A stretch of DNA of 64,000 bases, from positions 1 through 64,000 of the forward strand of contig JBARBI010000332.1 in the NCBI GenBank assembly GCA_049792875.1, written 5' to 3'. The translations under genes and the position numbers were made by a program. This stretch comes from Sulfotelmatobacter sp049792875 (GTDB lineage: Bacteria; Acidobacteriota; Terriglobia; Terriglobales; Acidobacteriaceae). The notes under the pieces are model-generated. The model searched no databases. It saw only the letters and a program-made list of their open reading frames with translations, and was not told the origin of the DNA. Positions within the stretch are counted from its first letter, which is position 1. Each line of letters begins with the position of its first letter. This document shows positions 25,639 to 34,731 of the stretch, piece by piece.

Positions 25639-26844
25639 ATGACAGTTGCGACAGAAACCCACGTTGGCGAAGCGGGCCACTCGGGCACAGAGATCCGCTC
25701 CGATCTCCAGGTTCGCATCGAACCCCGCGAACGCGGCGGCATCGAGGTTGACCTCGAGTCACGGGTCAAGCCCTACTACGGCGACTCGATCCGCCGGCAG
25801 GCCGAAGAAGTGCTTGAGGCCCTCGGCATGCGGCACGCCCAGGTGCAGATCCACGATGAGGGTGCATTGCCCTTCGTGATTGCCGCGCGCATCGAAGCCG
25901 CAGTCCGGCGGGCGGGGTCGGGCGTGGGCACCCGCGTCCTTCCAGGGAAAACCGCGCTGCCGGAGCCTTCTCCGCGCGATCGGGTACGGCGGTCACGGCT
26001 CTACCTTCCGGGCAGCGAGCCCAAGTATTTCGTCAACGCCGCCCTGCACGGGCCTGATGCCATCATCCTCGACCTGGAAGACTCGGTACACGCTAGCGAG
26101 AAAGACGCAGCGCGCCTGCTGGTACGCAACGCACTACGGGCCGTCGACTTTCTGCAATGCGAACGTATGGTGCGCATCAACCCACTGCCGCTCGGACTGG
26201 AAGATCTCAACGAAATCGTCCCCGAATCTCCAGACCTGATCTTGATTCCCAAGGTTGAGAGCTCGAGTCAGATCGTCGAGGTCAGTCAGCATATTAAGCA
26301 AATCAAAGCGGACTATGGCATCACTCGCCCGATCTGGATCATGCCGATTCTCGAGTCGGCGCTCGGCATCGAGAACGCTTTTGCCATCGCCGGAGCGAGC
26401 GAAAAAATCGTCGCCCTTACCATCGGCCTGGAAGACTACACAGCCGACCTAGGAGTGGTGAAGACCTCAGGCGGCGTCGAGTCGCTCTACGCGCGGCAGT
26501 GTGTTGTGAATGCGGCGCATGCAACTGGCGTACAGGCTATCGATTCGGTCTATAGCGACGTTGGCGACATGGAAGGGCTGCGCACCTGGGGTCTAAACTC
26601 CCGCGCTCTCGGTTTCGAAGGCATGGGCTGCGTTCACCCGCTACAGATTGCGGTAATTCACGAAGCGTTCGCTCCCACGGCCGCGGAAATCGAACGGGCG
26701 CGCAAGATCGTTGCAGCCTACAGCGAGGCCCAGGAGAAGCACCTGGGAGTCGTGAGCCTGGGCTCGAAGATGATCGACCCACCGGTCGTGCAGCGGGCCC
26801 TGAAGCTGATGGCGCGCGCACGGGCCATGGGACTGGTTGAGTAA
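25639..26844 (+). CDS. citrate lyase acyl-carrier/beta-subunit fusion (CitD-CitE)
   Basis: 401 residues from ATG 25639. Residues about 10-92 match the CitD acyl carrier (SDLQVRIEPRERGGIEVDLE, YYGDSIRRQAEEVLE, DEGALPFVIAARIEAAVRRA). A Ser in the RSD segment is at the position of the prosthetic-group Ser. After a linker, residues 110-401 are CitE: SRLYLPGSEPKYF, DAIILDLEDSV, RINPLPLG, PKVESSSQI, MPILESALGIENAF, GLEDYTADLG, GMGCVHPLQ. CitE cleaves a citryl or similar thioester into an acetyl unit and oxaloacetate. In classical citrate lyase CitD and CitE are separate proteins, so this fusion is uncommon. CitF follows. Confidence 0.85.
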   Translation: MTVATETHVGEAGHSGTEIRSDLQVRIEPRERGGIEVDLESRVKPYYGDSIRRQAEEVLEALGMRHAQVQIHDEGALPFVIAARIEAAVRRAGSGVGTRVLPGKTALPEPSPRDRVRRSRLYLPGSEPKYFVNAALHGPDAIILDLEDSVHASEKDAARLLVRNALRAVDFLQCERMVRINPLPLGLEDLNEIVPESPDLILIPKVESSSQIVEVSQHIKQIKADYGITRPIWIMPILESALGIENAFAIAGASEKIVALTIGLEDYTADLGVVKTSGGVESLYARQCVVNAAHATGVQAIDSVYSDVGDMEGLRTWGLNSRALGFEGMGCVHPLQIAVIHEAFAPTAAEIERARKIVAAYSEAQEKHLGVVSLGSKMIDPPVVQRALKLMARARAMGLVE

Positions 26845-26898
26845 AGATTTGAGCCGAACACTCGATGCGGTTTTGAGCAGTTCGTCGTAGGGGGGCTG

Positions 26899-28473
26899 AT
26901 GACAGTCCTGGAAAAAGCTGAGTTGGTTACGAACGCAGTGGGGCGCAGAGTCCCTGAGACAGTTAACGGACGCCCGCAGGTCCCCTACATGGGCGTCGGC
27001 AGGTACCGGCCGGGCAATGGCAAGGCCTCGCCGGCCGTTCGTACCGCGGCAGATTACCCCACAAATGGCGACAAACGCGTTCCTGATCTCGAGACCGCGC
27101 TGCGAAAGTGCGGCCTGCATGATGGCATGGTCGTGTCCTCGCATCATCATCTTCGCGACGGCGACCGCGTCGCGTTGATGGCGCTCGATGTCGCAGCCCG
27201 AACCGGGGTCAAAGACTTGATGTGGTTCCCCAGTGCGTCATTTCCGTCGCAGAAAGGCGCGATTGACCTGATGGAGGCGGGAGTCATCGACCATATAGAG
27301 GGCAGCATGAACGGGCCGCTGGGCGATTACTGCACGCAAGGCCGTATGCGCGGCGTGGGCGTGCTGCGCTCACACGGTGGGCGTTGGCAGGCCATTCAGG
27401 ATGGCGAAGTGCCCATTGATATCGCGGTGATCGCCGCGCCAACCGCTGACGCCTTCGGCAACTGCGATGGCTCCCACGGCAAATCTGCTTGCGGTTCCCT
27501 TGGTTTTGCGCTGGCCGACTCGATTTACGCTGACCACGTCATCGTGGTCACCGACAACCTGGTTCCGTTCCCATGCGTGCCGTGGCAAATCCAGGGCAAT
27601 AACGTGGATTACGTTGTCGAGGTCGACTCCATCGGCGATCCATCGAGGATCGTCTCTGGCACAACCCAGATCACACGCTCGCCCGACCGCCTGCGCATCG
27701 CCGAATTCGTCGCGCGTTTTCTGCGCGATGCCGGAATCATGCGCAACGGTTTTTCCTTTCAGGCGGGCGCGGGCGGAATCGCGCTGGCATTCGTCAGCTG
27801 CCTCAAGCAAATGATGAAGCAGGCTGGCGTGAAGGCCCGGTTCGTGCGCGGCGGATCGACCAAGTACCTGGTCGAATTACTCGAAGAAGGACTTACCGAG
27901 TACATTCTCGATGGGCAGACATTCGACCTCGATGGCGTGCGCTCCCTGGCAAGCCACCCGCGTCACGTTGCAACTTCGCCATTCACTTCCTACAACTACC
28001 ATGGCAAGGGTAATTTCGCGTCTATGGTCGATGCCGTTGTTCTTGGCGCGACCGAAGTGGACATGAACTTCAATGCCAACGTGGTCACGCATTCCGACGG
28101 ACGCCTACTGCACGGCATCGGCGGATGGCAGAATTGCCTCGCTGCCCGATGCACGATCCTGGCCGTGCCTTCCTTCCGCGACCGCATTCCCGTGCTTGTC
28201 GACGAGGTGACGACGTTGTGTGGTCCGGGGGAGTTGATCGACGTAGTCGTGACCGAACGCGGCATCGCCATCAACCCGCGGCGTCAGGACCTTCTCGATG
28301 CGGTCAAAGGGGCAAAGCTCCCGATCCGTCCGCTGCGAGAAATCAAAGAGGAAGTCGAGCGCATTTGCGGAGGAAAACCCCAGCGATCGAAGCGCGGCAA
28401 TCGTCCCGTGGCGATCGTTAAATGGGTGGATGGGACAGTGCTCGACACAGTCTGGCAGGTCCCTCAGGGCTGA
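26899..28473 (+). CDS. citF: citrate lyase alpha subunit (citrate:acetyl-ACP transferase)
   Basis: 524 residues from ATG 26899, with a G-rich ribosome site (AGGGGGG). It follows CitF across its length: VPYMGVGRYRP, DGMVVSSHHHLRDGDRV, EGSMNGPLGDYCTQGRM, LRSHGGRWQAIQDGEVPIDIA, GNCDGSHGKSACGSLGFA, DSIGDPSRIVSGTTQI, PVLVDEVTTLCGPGELIDVVVTERGIAINPRR (split by the family's usual gaps). It transfers the carrier thioester between acetate and citrate. No citC ligase, citX or citG prosthetic-group genes are in the window. It ends 21 bp from the convergent sigma54 regulator. Confidence 0.88.
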   Translation: MTVLEKAELVTNAVGRRVPETVNGRPQVPYMGVGRYRPGNGKASPAVRTAADYPTNGDKRVPDLETALRKCGLHDGMVVSSHHHLRDGDRVALMALDVAARTGVKDLMWFPSASFPSQKGAIDLMEAGVIDHIEGSMNGPLGDYCTQGRMRGVGVLRSHGGRWQAIQDGEVPIDIAVIAAPTADAFGNCDGSHGKSACGSLGFALADSIYADHVIVVTDNLVPFPCVPWQIQGNNVDYVVEVDSIGDPSRIVSGTTQITRSPDRLRIAEFVARFLRDAGIMRNGFSFQAGAGGIALAFVSCLKQMMKQAGVKARFVRGGSTKYLVELLEEGLTEYILDGQTFDLDGVRSLASHPRHVATSPFTSYNYHGKGNFASMVDAVVLGATEVDMNFNANVVTHSDGRLLHGIGGWQNCLAARCTILAVPSFRDRIPVLVDEVTTLCGPGELIDVVVTERGIAINPRRQDLLDAVKGAKLPIRPLREIKEEVERICGGKPQRSKRGNRPVAIVKWVDGTVLDTVWQVPQG

Positions 28474-28494
28474 CGCCGTGCAGACTGAAGTCCG

Positions 28495-30282
28495 CTAGGC
28501 GGGAAACTCCCAGCCCTCGTCCTTCATCTTCTGATTCGTCCAGCGCTGGAGTTCTTCGAAAAGGGCAGGTTCGATCACGGCAAAGCGGATGCCGACCCGG
28601 CCCTCGTCGCCGACCCACATCAGGCGGGCTTTGGCCTTAAAGAAGATTTCGCTGTCGGGCAGTACGAAGCTTACGTCGAGCAGCCCCGCAAAACGCAGTG
28701 GCTCCTTGAGTCCGTCGAGGCCCATGCCGCCGGTGCTCAGGTTGACTCCCTGCACGCGGATCTCCTCCCCTTGAGAACTCTTGATGGTGACGTCAGTCTG
28801 TACGCGCGCGCGGAAAAATTTCTGTTGCTCGTTGCTGATGAAGCCAAAGGAGGCAACCGTCTCTCCCGGAGCAAAGCTAATGTTGTATTCCTTGAGCTTG
28901 CGGCTGAGAGTACGGCGGGAGATGCCGAGCTGCTCGGCGGCCAGAGTCCGCTGTCCGCCGGTGCGCTCCAGGGCTTTGATGATCATCTGCTCCTCCATGC
29001 TGTCGAGATTGCTGACCGGCAGGGAGGCGGTTTGACGCAGTGCGGCTGGTTCTCCAGTGAGCGCGGCGCTGAGTCGCGAGAAATCGATTTCCGGGCCGGA
29101 GGATTCCATCGCCATTTTAGCGACCAGGTTGCGCAGTTCACGAATGTTACCCGGCCAGGGATGCGACAGGAGCGCGGAGATGGCTTGCGCTGAAAAATTC
29201 TTACTCGGCGCCTTCAAGCGCAAGAAATGTTCGGCGAGGGCCACAACGTCCTCGGGGCGCTCCCGGAGCGCAGGCACGCGGAGTTGAAATTGCCCGAGGC
29301 GGTGAAAGAGGTCCTGCCGAAAACGGCCGTCCCGGACCGCCGCTTCGAGATCCTGGTTGGTGGCGGCGACAATGCGCACATCAACTTTGATCTTGCGGTG
29401 GCCGCCGAGACGGTAGAACGGCTGGCCATCGAGCACGCGCAACAGTTTCACTTGAGTCTGCAGCTGCAGTTCACCGATCTCGTCGAGAAAAAGAGTGCCC
29501 TTGTCGGCCAGTTCGAACAGACCGGGCTTGGAGGCATCGGCACCGCTGAACGCACCTTTTTCATATCCAAATAGTTCGCTTTCCACAAGGTTCTCAGGAA
29601 GCGCGGCGCAGTTGATGTCGACCCAGGGCCGGCCACGGCGATGAGAAGATTCGTGAATGGTGCGCGCGATGAGTTCCTTGCCCGTTCCGGTCTCGCCGGT
29701 AATCAAGACCGTTTCTGTGTGGCCCGCTACGCGGTCGACCACTTCCATGAACCGGTGCATCACGGGGCTGGCTAGAATGAAATGGGTGCCATCGACTCTC
29801 CGGGAAATCACGCCGGGTGCGGGAGAAGTGGAGGTGTCGCCCGGTGAACCAGCTCTATTGGCGACCCCATTGCCTTCCAGCGGCATGACTACAGCGATCA
29901 TGGACGCCGGGGTAGAGCCAAGAATCGTGGCCGAAAACCGCACCGGAAAACTCGGCCCAACCTTGGGTCGAGCAAACAAGCGGCAGTGATAATCCCCTGG
30001 TGTCGAAGCGGCCAACAGAATCGATCTCCGCAACAGGGAGCGATCTTCCTCACCTGGTTTTTCGGCCTGAGCGAAGAGCGCAGAAAAGTCGCGCCCCACA
30101 AGTTCCTGAGCCGAGTATCCGAGGATCCTGGTAAACGCAGCGTTGCACGCGGTGAAGTCTCCCTGCAGATCGGTGGAGAAAACAGCCATCTGGGGCGGAG
30201 AAGACGCCGCATTCTCGCCGTGATTGGCGATTGCGCTGGTCAGCGGATCGTGCTGTTCCGAACTGCGGGACGGAATCGGCAT
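28495..30282 (-). CDS. sigma54-dependent activator with PAS, AAA+, Fis-type HTH and C-terminal PilZ domain
   Basis: 595 residues. A PAS domain (about 30-135) is followed by an AAA+ module with Walker A GETGTGKE (about 198-205), the sigma54-contact loop G243-A-F-S-G-A248 (Ser for the usual Thr), Walker B GTLFLDEIGEL and the HPWPGNIRELRN sensor II region. A Fis-type helix-turn-helix (TLAAEQLGISRRTLSRKL, about 455-472) is next. A PilZ-like domain follows (about 490-585), with NLSTGGMG as the NxSxxG motif, but the preceding RxxxR is not clear, so c-di-GMP binding is uncertain. It converges on the citrate lyase operon and lies beside an HD-GYP/GGDEF gene. Confidence 0.88.
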   Translation of the reverse strand: MPIPSRSSEQHDPLTSAIANHGENAASSPPQMAVFSTDLQGDFTACNAAFTRILGYSAQELVGRDFSALFAQAEKPGEEDRSLLRRSILLAASTPGDYHCRLFARPKVGPSFPVRFSATILGSTPASMIAVVMPLEGNGVANRAGSPGDTSTSPAPGVISRRVDGTHFILASPVMHRFMEVVDRVAGHTETVLITGETGTGKELIARTIHESSHRRGRPWVDINCAALPENLVESELFGYEKGAFSGADASKPGLFELADKGTLFLDEIGELQLQTQVKLLRVLDGQPFYRLGGHRKIKVDVRIVAATNQDLEAAVRDGRFRQDLFHRLGQFQLRVPALRERPEDVVALAEHFLRLKAPSKNFSAQAISALLSHPWPGNIRELRNLVAKMAMESSGPEIDFSRLSAALTGEPAALRQTASLPVSNLDSMEEQMIIKALERTGGQRTLAAEQLGISRRTLSRKLKEYNISFAPGETVASFGFISNEQQKFFRARVQTDVTIKSSQGEEIRVQGVNLSTGGMGLDGLKEPLRFAGLLDVSFVLPDSEIFFKAKARLMWVGDEGRVGIRFAVIEPALFEELQRWTNQKMKDEGWEFPA

Positions 30283-30338
30283 ATGTGGGAGTTTGGGGAT
30301 GATGGTGACACAGGCAGGTCGATTCGGCCGAGAGGCGT

Positions 30339-30391
30339 GTTACGCAAGACGTAACGAAGGTAATAGGCCTCCGGCGGTTACCTCAGTAACC
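30339..30391. promoter_or_regulatory. two GTTAC/GTAAC palindromes in a divergent promoter region
   Basis: GTTAC-7bp-GTAAC at 30339-30355 and GGTTAC-4bp-GTAACC at 30376-30391 share half-sites with about 36 bp between centres. They lie between the divergent sigma54 regulator and the HD-GYP/GGDEF gene. They could be upstream activator sites for the Fis-type HTH of the regulator; the differing spacers weaken this. Confidence 0.4.
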
Positions 30392-30573
30392 TTTAGAACC
30401 CCCAATCCTTGCAATACGATTCGGCAAGGCTCGAACCGGGAGAGATGTCTTCCACAAGGGCCGAGCGCGGGCCGAGGCCCGCGCAGCAAGTTCGTGTGTG
30501 TGCGCGAGGATGGAGGGACGTCCTCGGGACAGCGCGTTTCGCGGTCGGGAAAGGCCGCTGCAGTAGGGTGTCG

Positions 30574-33045
30574 ATGGAACCTGAGACAGGATTATCGGTC
30601 CAGACGAAGGCATTCGTCGGCATCACCGCGTCGTTAGGCGTGGTGGTGCTCGGCGAGGCCTTGCTTCACTGGCAATCGCAAGACCTGATGCGATTCGCGT
30701 GCTACCTGGCCGTGGCAGTGTTGGCATCGGGATTGAAGGTGCAATTGCCCGGGATCGACGGCACGATGTCGGTGAATTTCCTGTTCATCCTGCTGGGCGT
30801 GCTGGAGCTGAGCCTCCCCGAGACCCTGCTGATCGGCTGCACGGCGAGCCTGGTGCAGAGTGTGTGGCAGGCGCGCAAGCGGCTGGATCCAATCAAAGTT
30901 CTGTTCAACGTCGCGGGCATGATGGCCAATGCCAGCGCTCTTACTTACCTGAGCTATCACTGGCTGGTGGCGAGGTTCGGAGCAAGCAAGCCCATTCTCC
31001 TGATGGTCGCGGCGCTGGTGTTCTTCTTCGCCAATACGCTGCCAATCTCGATTGTCATTGCACTCACTGAGGGGAAATCGAGCCGCAAAGTTTGGTCCGA
31101 GTGCTACTTCTGGTCGTTCCCCTATTACCTCGTAGGAGCGGCGGCCGTCGGACTTGTCGGCATCGTGAACCGGTCGGCAGGTTGGGAAACGTCGCTGCTC
31201 GTGCTGCCGCTGATCTATTGGGTCTATCGATCCTACCGGCTGTATCTGGGCCGCCTGGAGGCGGAGAAAGAGCGCGTCGAAATCGAAAAGCGCCACGTGG
31301 AGCAAATTGCCTCGCTCAACATGCGGACCATCGAGGCCCTGGCTCTGGCCATCGAGGCCAAGGATCATACGACGCATACGCATCTGCAGCGCGTTCGAAC
31401 CTATGCCGTGGCGGTGGCGACCGAGTTGCATCTGCCGGAGCCCGAGATTGAAGCGCTGCGGGCGGCCGCCCTGTTGCATGACATCGGCAAGCTGGCCGTC
31501 CCGGAACAAATCATCAACAAGCCGGGAAAACTCACGCCCGAAGAGTTCGAGAAGATGAAGGTGCACCCTCTGGTAGGAGCTGAGATTCTCGAACGAGTAG
31601 CGTTTCCCTATCCCGTGGCGCCGATTGTCCGGTCGCACCACGAGCGCTGGGACGGAACCGGATATCCGGAAGGATTGAGCGGGCAGCAAATTCCTGTCGG
31701 TGCGCGCATCCTGGCAGCGGTGGATTGTCTGGACGCGCTGGCTTCCCACCGTCAGTACCGACAAGCGCTGCCTCTGGGCGAGGCGATGGCGAAAGTCAAG
31801 GAGAAGGCGGGTACGTGGTTCGATCCACAAGTGGTGGAGATTCTTGCCAGCCGTTACGTGGAGTTGGAACGGATGGCGCAGATGTCGGAGGAAACGGCCG
31901 GTCTGCACGGGCTCTCCAAGGCGGTGCGCGTGGAGCGAGGCCTGGCGCCCGCAACGGGATTCGAACGATCCGATCCCTCACACGGTTCGGGGGAGAACGC
32001 GGATTTCTTGACGTCGATTGCTTCCGCACGGCAGGAAGCGCAGACCATGTTCGAACTGAGCCAGGATCTGGGCGTGTCGCTGAGTTTGAGCGAGACGCTG
32101 TCGGTGCTTTCGATGCGGCTGCGGCGGATGATTCCGTATGACTCGATCGCAGTGTTCGTGAACCGCAATGGATGGTTGCTGCCGGAGTTGGTCAGCGGTG
32201 AGAACTTCCGCATGTTGTCATCGCTCAAAATCCGCGTGGGCGAGGGCTTGTGCGGATGGGTCGCGGCCAACTGCAAGCCGATCGTGAACGGCAATCCCCA
32301 GGTTGAGGCGGGATATGTTGTCGATCCGGGGAAGCATACGACGCTCCAATCAGCGCTCGTGGTGCCTCTCGAAGGCCTGAATGGTGTGGTTGGCGTGCTG
32401 GCCATGTATCAAACCAATCGCGATGCCTTCACCCCCGATCATTTGAGAATTTTGCTGGCCGTGGCCTCAAAAGTCGCACTGTCGGTCGAGAACGCTCTGA
32501 AGTATCAGCAGGCCGAAAGTTCGGCCACCACCGACTATCTGACTGGTCTGCCGAATGCCCGCTCGTTGTTTGTGCATTTGGCGCAGGAAGTTGCGCGCTG
32601 CCGGCGCATGAAGACATCACTGGCGGTGCTGGTGTGCGATATCGACGGGTTCAAGCAGATCAACGATTCCTTCGGGCACCTGGAGGGCGACAAACTGTTG
32701 CGCGAATTTACGACGCGACTCAAGGACGTCTGCCGCGGCTACGATTATGTGGCGCGCATGGGCGGAGACGAATTTGTAATCACCGCTCCCGGACTGACCG
32801 CAGAAGCGGCAAAGGATAAAGCCGAGCGGCTGAACCAGGCAGCGATCGAATCGGGGCGGCACGTGTGCGGGCGCGACGTGATCACATTGAGCGTTGGGAT
32901 GGCCTTCTGCCCGGAAGATGGATTCGATGTGGAGCGCCTGTTGGCCGAGGCCGACCGCCGGATGTACTCCATGAAGCAACACCATCATGCGATCTTCGTC
33001 GCCCGCGAGCAGGACAACAAGACATTCGGAGCAAAGGCAACCTAG
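30574..33045 (+). CDS. membrane-anchored HD-GYP, GAF and GGDEF c-di-GMP signalling protein
   Basis: 823 residues from ATG 30574 (an earlier ATG at 30445 would add a poorly supported leader). Order: a multi-helix membrane module (about 10-225) containing KVQLPGIDGTMSVNF and ending WVYRSYRLYLGRLEAEKE; a coiled linker; HD-GYP domain with H302-D-I-G-K and HHERWDGTGYPEGL; GAF domain (about 490-650); GGDEF domain with intact G730-G-D-E-F and DIDGFKQINDSFGH. Both c-di-GMP hydrolysis and synthesis signatures are complete, so it may be bifunctional. The membrane module recurs alone at 39438-40166. It ends 13 bp before a peptide transporter operon. Confidence 0.9.
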   Translation: MEPETGLSVQTKAFVGITASLGVVVLGEALLHWQSQDLMRFACYLAVAVLASGLKVQLPGIDGTMSVNFLFILLGVLELSLPETLLIGCTASLVQSVWQARKRLDPIKVLFNVAGMMANASALTYLSYHWLVARFGASKPILLMVAALVFFFANTLPISIVIALTEGKSSRKVWSECYFWSFPYYLVGAAAVGLVGIVNRSAGWETSLLVLPLIYWVYRSYRLYLGRLEAEKERVEIEKRHVEQIASLNMRTIEALALAIEAKDHTTHTHLQRVRTYAVAVATELHLPEPEIEALRAAALLHDIGKLAVPEQIINKPGKLTPEEFEKMKVHPLVGAEILERVAFPYPVAPIVRSHHERWDGTGYPEGLSGQQIPVGARILAAVDCLDALASHRQYRQALPLGEAMAKVKEKAGTWFDPQVVEILASRYVELERMAQMSEETAGLHGLSKAVRVERGLAPATGFERSDPSHGSGENADFLTSIASARQEAQTMFELSQDLGVSLSLSETLSVLSMRLRRMIPYDSIAVFVNRNGWLLPELVSGENFRMLSSLKIRVGEGLCGWVAANCKPIVNGNPQVEAGYVVDPGKHTTLQSALVVPLEGLNGVVGVLAMYQTNRDAFTPDHLRILLAVASKVALSVENALKYQQAESSATTDYLTGLPNARSLFVHLAQEVARCRRMKTSLAVLVCDIDGFKQINDSFGHLEGDKLLREFTTRLKDVCRGYDYVARMGGDEFVITAPGLTAEAAKDKAERLNQAAIESGRHVCGRDVITLSVGMAFCPEDGFDVERLLAEADRRMYSMKQHHHAIFVAREQDNKTFGAKAT

Positions 33046-33058
33046 GAGACCTTGGACC

Positions 33059-33925
33059 ATGCTGGGGCGGAAAATTGCGCGGCATGGAATCGCCATTGTC
33101 GCTACTGTTCTGGTGGGAGGCTTCCTCTCGGCGGCGCTAGTTCGGCTGGCGCCCGGACTGGATGCGGATGAAGCACAGCTGGATCCTCATCTGAATTCAG
33201 AAAGTGTTCAGGCACTCCGCCAGTCGCGCCTGGAACAGCACAACATTTTCCGTTTCTATTCTCATTCCTTACAACGTGCGGCCCATGGAGACCTGGGAAC
33301 GTCGATGTCGCTGGGCCAGCCGGTGAGTGCACTACTGCGGGAGAGGGCTCCCTTGACTCTGCGACTGGTGGGGATCGGGCTGCTCCTGAGTTGGGCGCTG
33401 GCGATGGCTCTGGCACTCAGCGCGGCCTGGCTGCGGGCATCGGCGTATGACGCGTTGACTACGGCGATCAGCGGAACATTTCTTTGTATTCCAGCAGCGG
33501 TGCTGGCGCTGCTGTCGGTGCTGTGGAACGTGCCGGGAGCGCTGGCGATCGGCCTGATTGTGTTTCCGAAGGTGTATCGGTATGCGCGCAATATGCTGGC
33601 CAAGGCTTATTCCCTGCCCCACATCATCACGGCACGGGCCAAGGGGCTGAGCGAGTTGCGGATTTTGTTCTGGCATGTCGTTCCGGTTGCCGGGCCACAG
33701 TTGCTGGCGGTGGCCGGAGTTTCGGTGAGCATTGCAGTGGGAGCCGCCATCCCGGTCGAAGCGCTCTGCGGGCTGGCCGGAGTCGGGCAATTAGCTTGGC
33801 AGGCGGCGCTGGCACGCGATCTCCCCTTGCTCACGAATCTGACGATCCTGGTGACGCTGGTAACCTTGCTGGCCAATTCCGGGGCCGATGTAATCGGGCA
33901 TATGCTTCGAGGTCAGCAAGCATGA
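33059..33925 (+). CDS. peptide/nickel-type ABC transporter permease (DppB class)
   Basis: 288 residues from ATG 33059, preceded by AGGAG. It starts with a helix and a periplasmic region, then five helices and the binding-protein-dependent transport motif around ITARAKGLSELRILFWHVVPVAGPQ (quoted in part: RAKGLSELRILFWHVVP, about 198-214), which contacts the ATPase. The DppB-type N-terminus (LNSESVQALRQ..LGTSMSLGQPVSALL) is shortened relative to family members. It forms a complex with the next gene product. Stop overlaps the next start by four bases. Confidence 0.88.
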   Translation: MLGRKIARHGIAIVATVLVGGFLSAALVRLAPGLDADEAQLDPHLNSESVQALRQSRLEQHNIFRFYSHSLQRAAHGDLGTSMSLGQPVSALLRERAPLTLRLVGIGLLLSWALAMALALSAAWLRASAYDALTTAISGTFLCIPAAVLALLSVLWNVPGALAIGLIVFPKVYRYARNMLAKAYSLPHIITARAKGLSELRILFWHVVPVAGPQLLAVAGVSVSIAVGAAIPVEALCGLAGVGQLAWQAALARDLPLLTNLTILVTLVTLLANSGADVIGHMLRGQQA

Positions 33926-34731
33926 CGCTCTGGCGCAAGCTGGCGTGTGCGGTCTTGCTGCTCGTCGTGGGCGTGTCGCTCGCCGCAAACTGGCTGGCGC
34001 CAGCCGGTTATGCGAAGCAGTATCGGGAGGCGGCTGGCGCGCCCCCATCGCGGGATCACTGGCTCGGCACCGATGAAATTGGCCGCGACCGGTTTGCGCG
34101 CGTGCTGTATGGAACGCGCATTTCGCTGTTGCTGGCTCCGGCCGCAGCTCTGCTTTCAACTTTGATGGCCGCGTTCGTTGGCGGTTTGGCCGGATATTTA
34201 GGGGGAGCGTGGGCGGGCGCGGCTATGGCGGCGACAGATCTGTTTCTTTCCTTGCCGTGGCTGTTCTTGCTGATCACGGTTCGGGCAGTGATGCCGTTGA
34301 ACGTGTCGCCTGTGGTTTCGGTTCTGGTGACGTTCTTGATGCTGGGCCTGCTGGGATGGACCAGCGCCGCCCGCGTGTTGTGCTCTACGGCAGGCTCGTT
34401 GAGGGACTCGGATTTTGTGCGGCAGGCGCGGGCTTCGGGAATCCGCGGCGTGCGTTTGTTCTGGATCCACGTGCTGCCGAATTTGAAGCCCGTGCTGTAC
34501 GCGCAGTTTTGGATTTCGATTCCGGCGTTCATTTTGAGCGAAGCGAATCTGGGAATCCTGGGACTGGGTGTGGCCGAGCCGATGCCTTCGTGGGGAAGCT
34601 TGTTGAAGGAACTGGAAGGGCTGGTCTCGGTGGGCGAAGAGCCGTGGAAGTTTGTACCTCTGATCTTGCTGGTGGTGGTGGTGACATCGTTTCAGCTTGT
34701 GCTTTCGAGGCAGGAGGAGGCGTCCGCATGA
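33922..34731 (+). CDS. peptide/nickel-type ABC transporter permease (DppC class)
   Basis: 269 residues starting in an ATGA overlap at 33922. HWLGTDEIGRDRFARVLYGTR (in part: WLGTDEIGRDRFARVLYG, about 49-66) is the classic DppC opening, followed by a permease core with ARASGIRGVRLFWIHVLPN (EAA-like coupling motif) and GLGVAEPMPSWGSLL. It pairs with the DppB-type protein for oligopeptide import through the inner membrane. Its stop overlaps the start of the substrate-binding protein gene by four bases, so all three are translationally coupled. Confidence 0.9.
   Translation: MTLWRKLACAVLLLVVGVSLAANWLAPAGYAKQYREAAGAPPSRDHWLGTDEIGRDRFARVLYGTRISLLLAPAAALLSTLMAAFVGGLAGYLGGAWAGAAMAATDLFLSLPWLFLLITVRAVMPLNVSPVVSVLVTFLMLGLLGWTSAARVLCSTAGSLRDSDFVRQARASGIRGVRLFWIHVLPNLKPVLYAQFWISIPAFILSEANLGILGLGVAEPMPSWGSLLKELEGLVSVGEEPWKFVPLILLVVVVTSFQLVLSRQEEASA

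Noticed and set aside
30634..31908. 424-codon minus-strand open frame opposite the HD-GYP protein
   Set aside because: Arg/His/Gln-rich composition of a shadow frame; the plus-strand gene has intact catalytic motifs.
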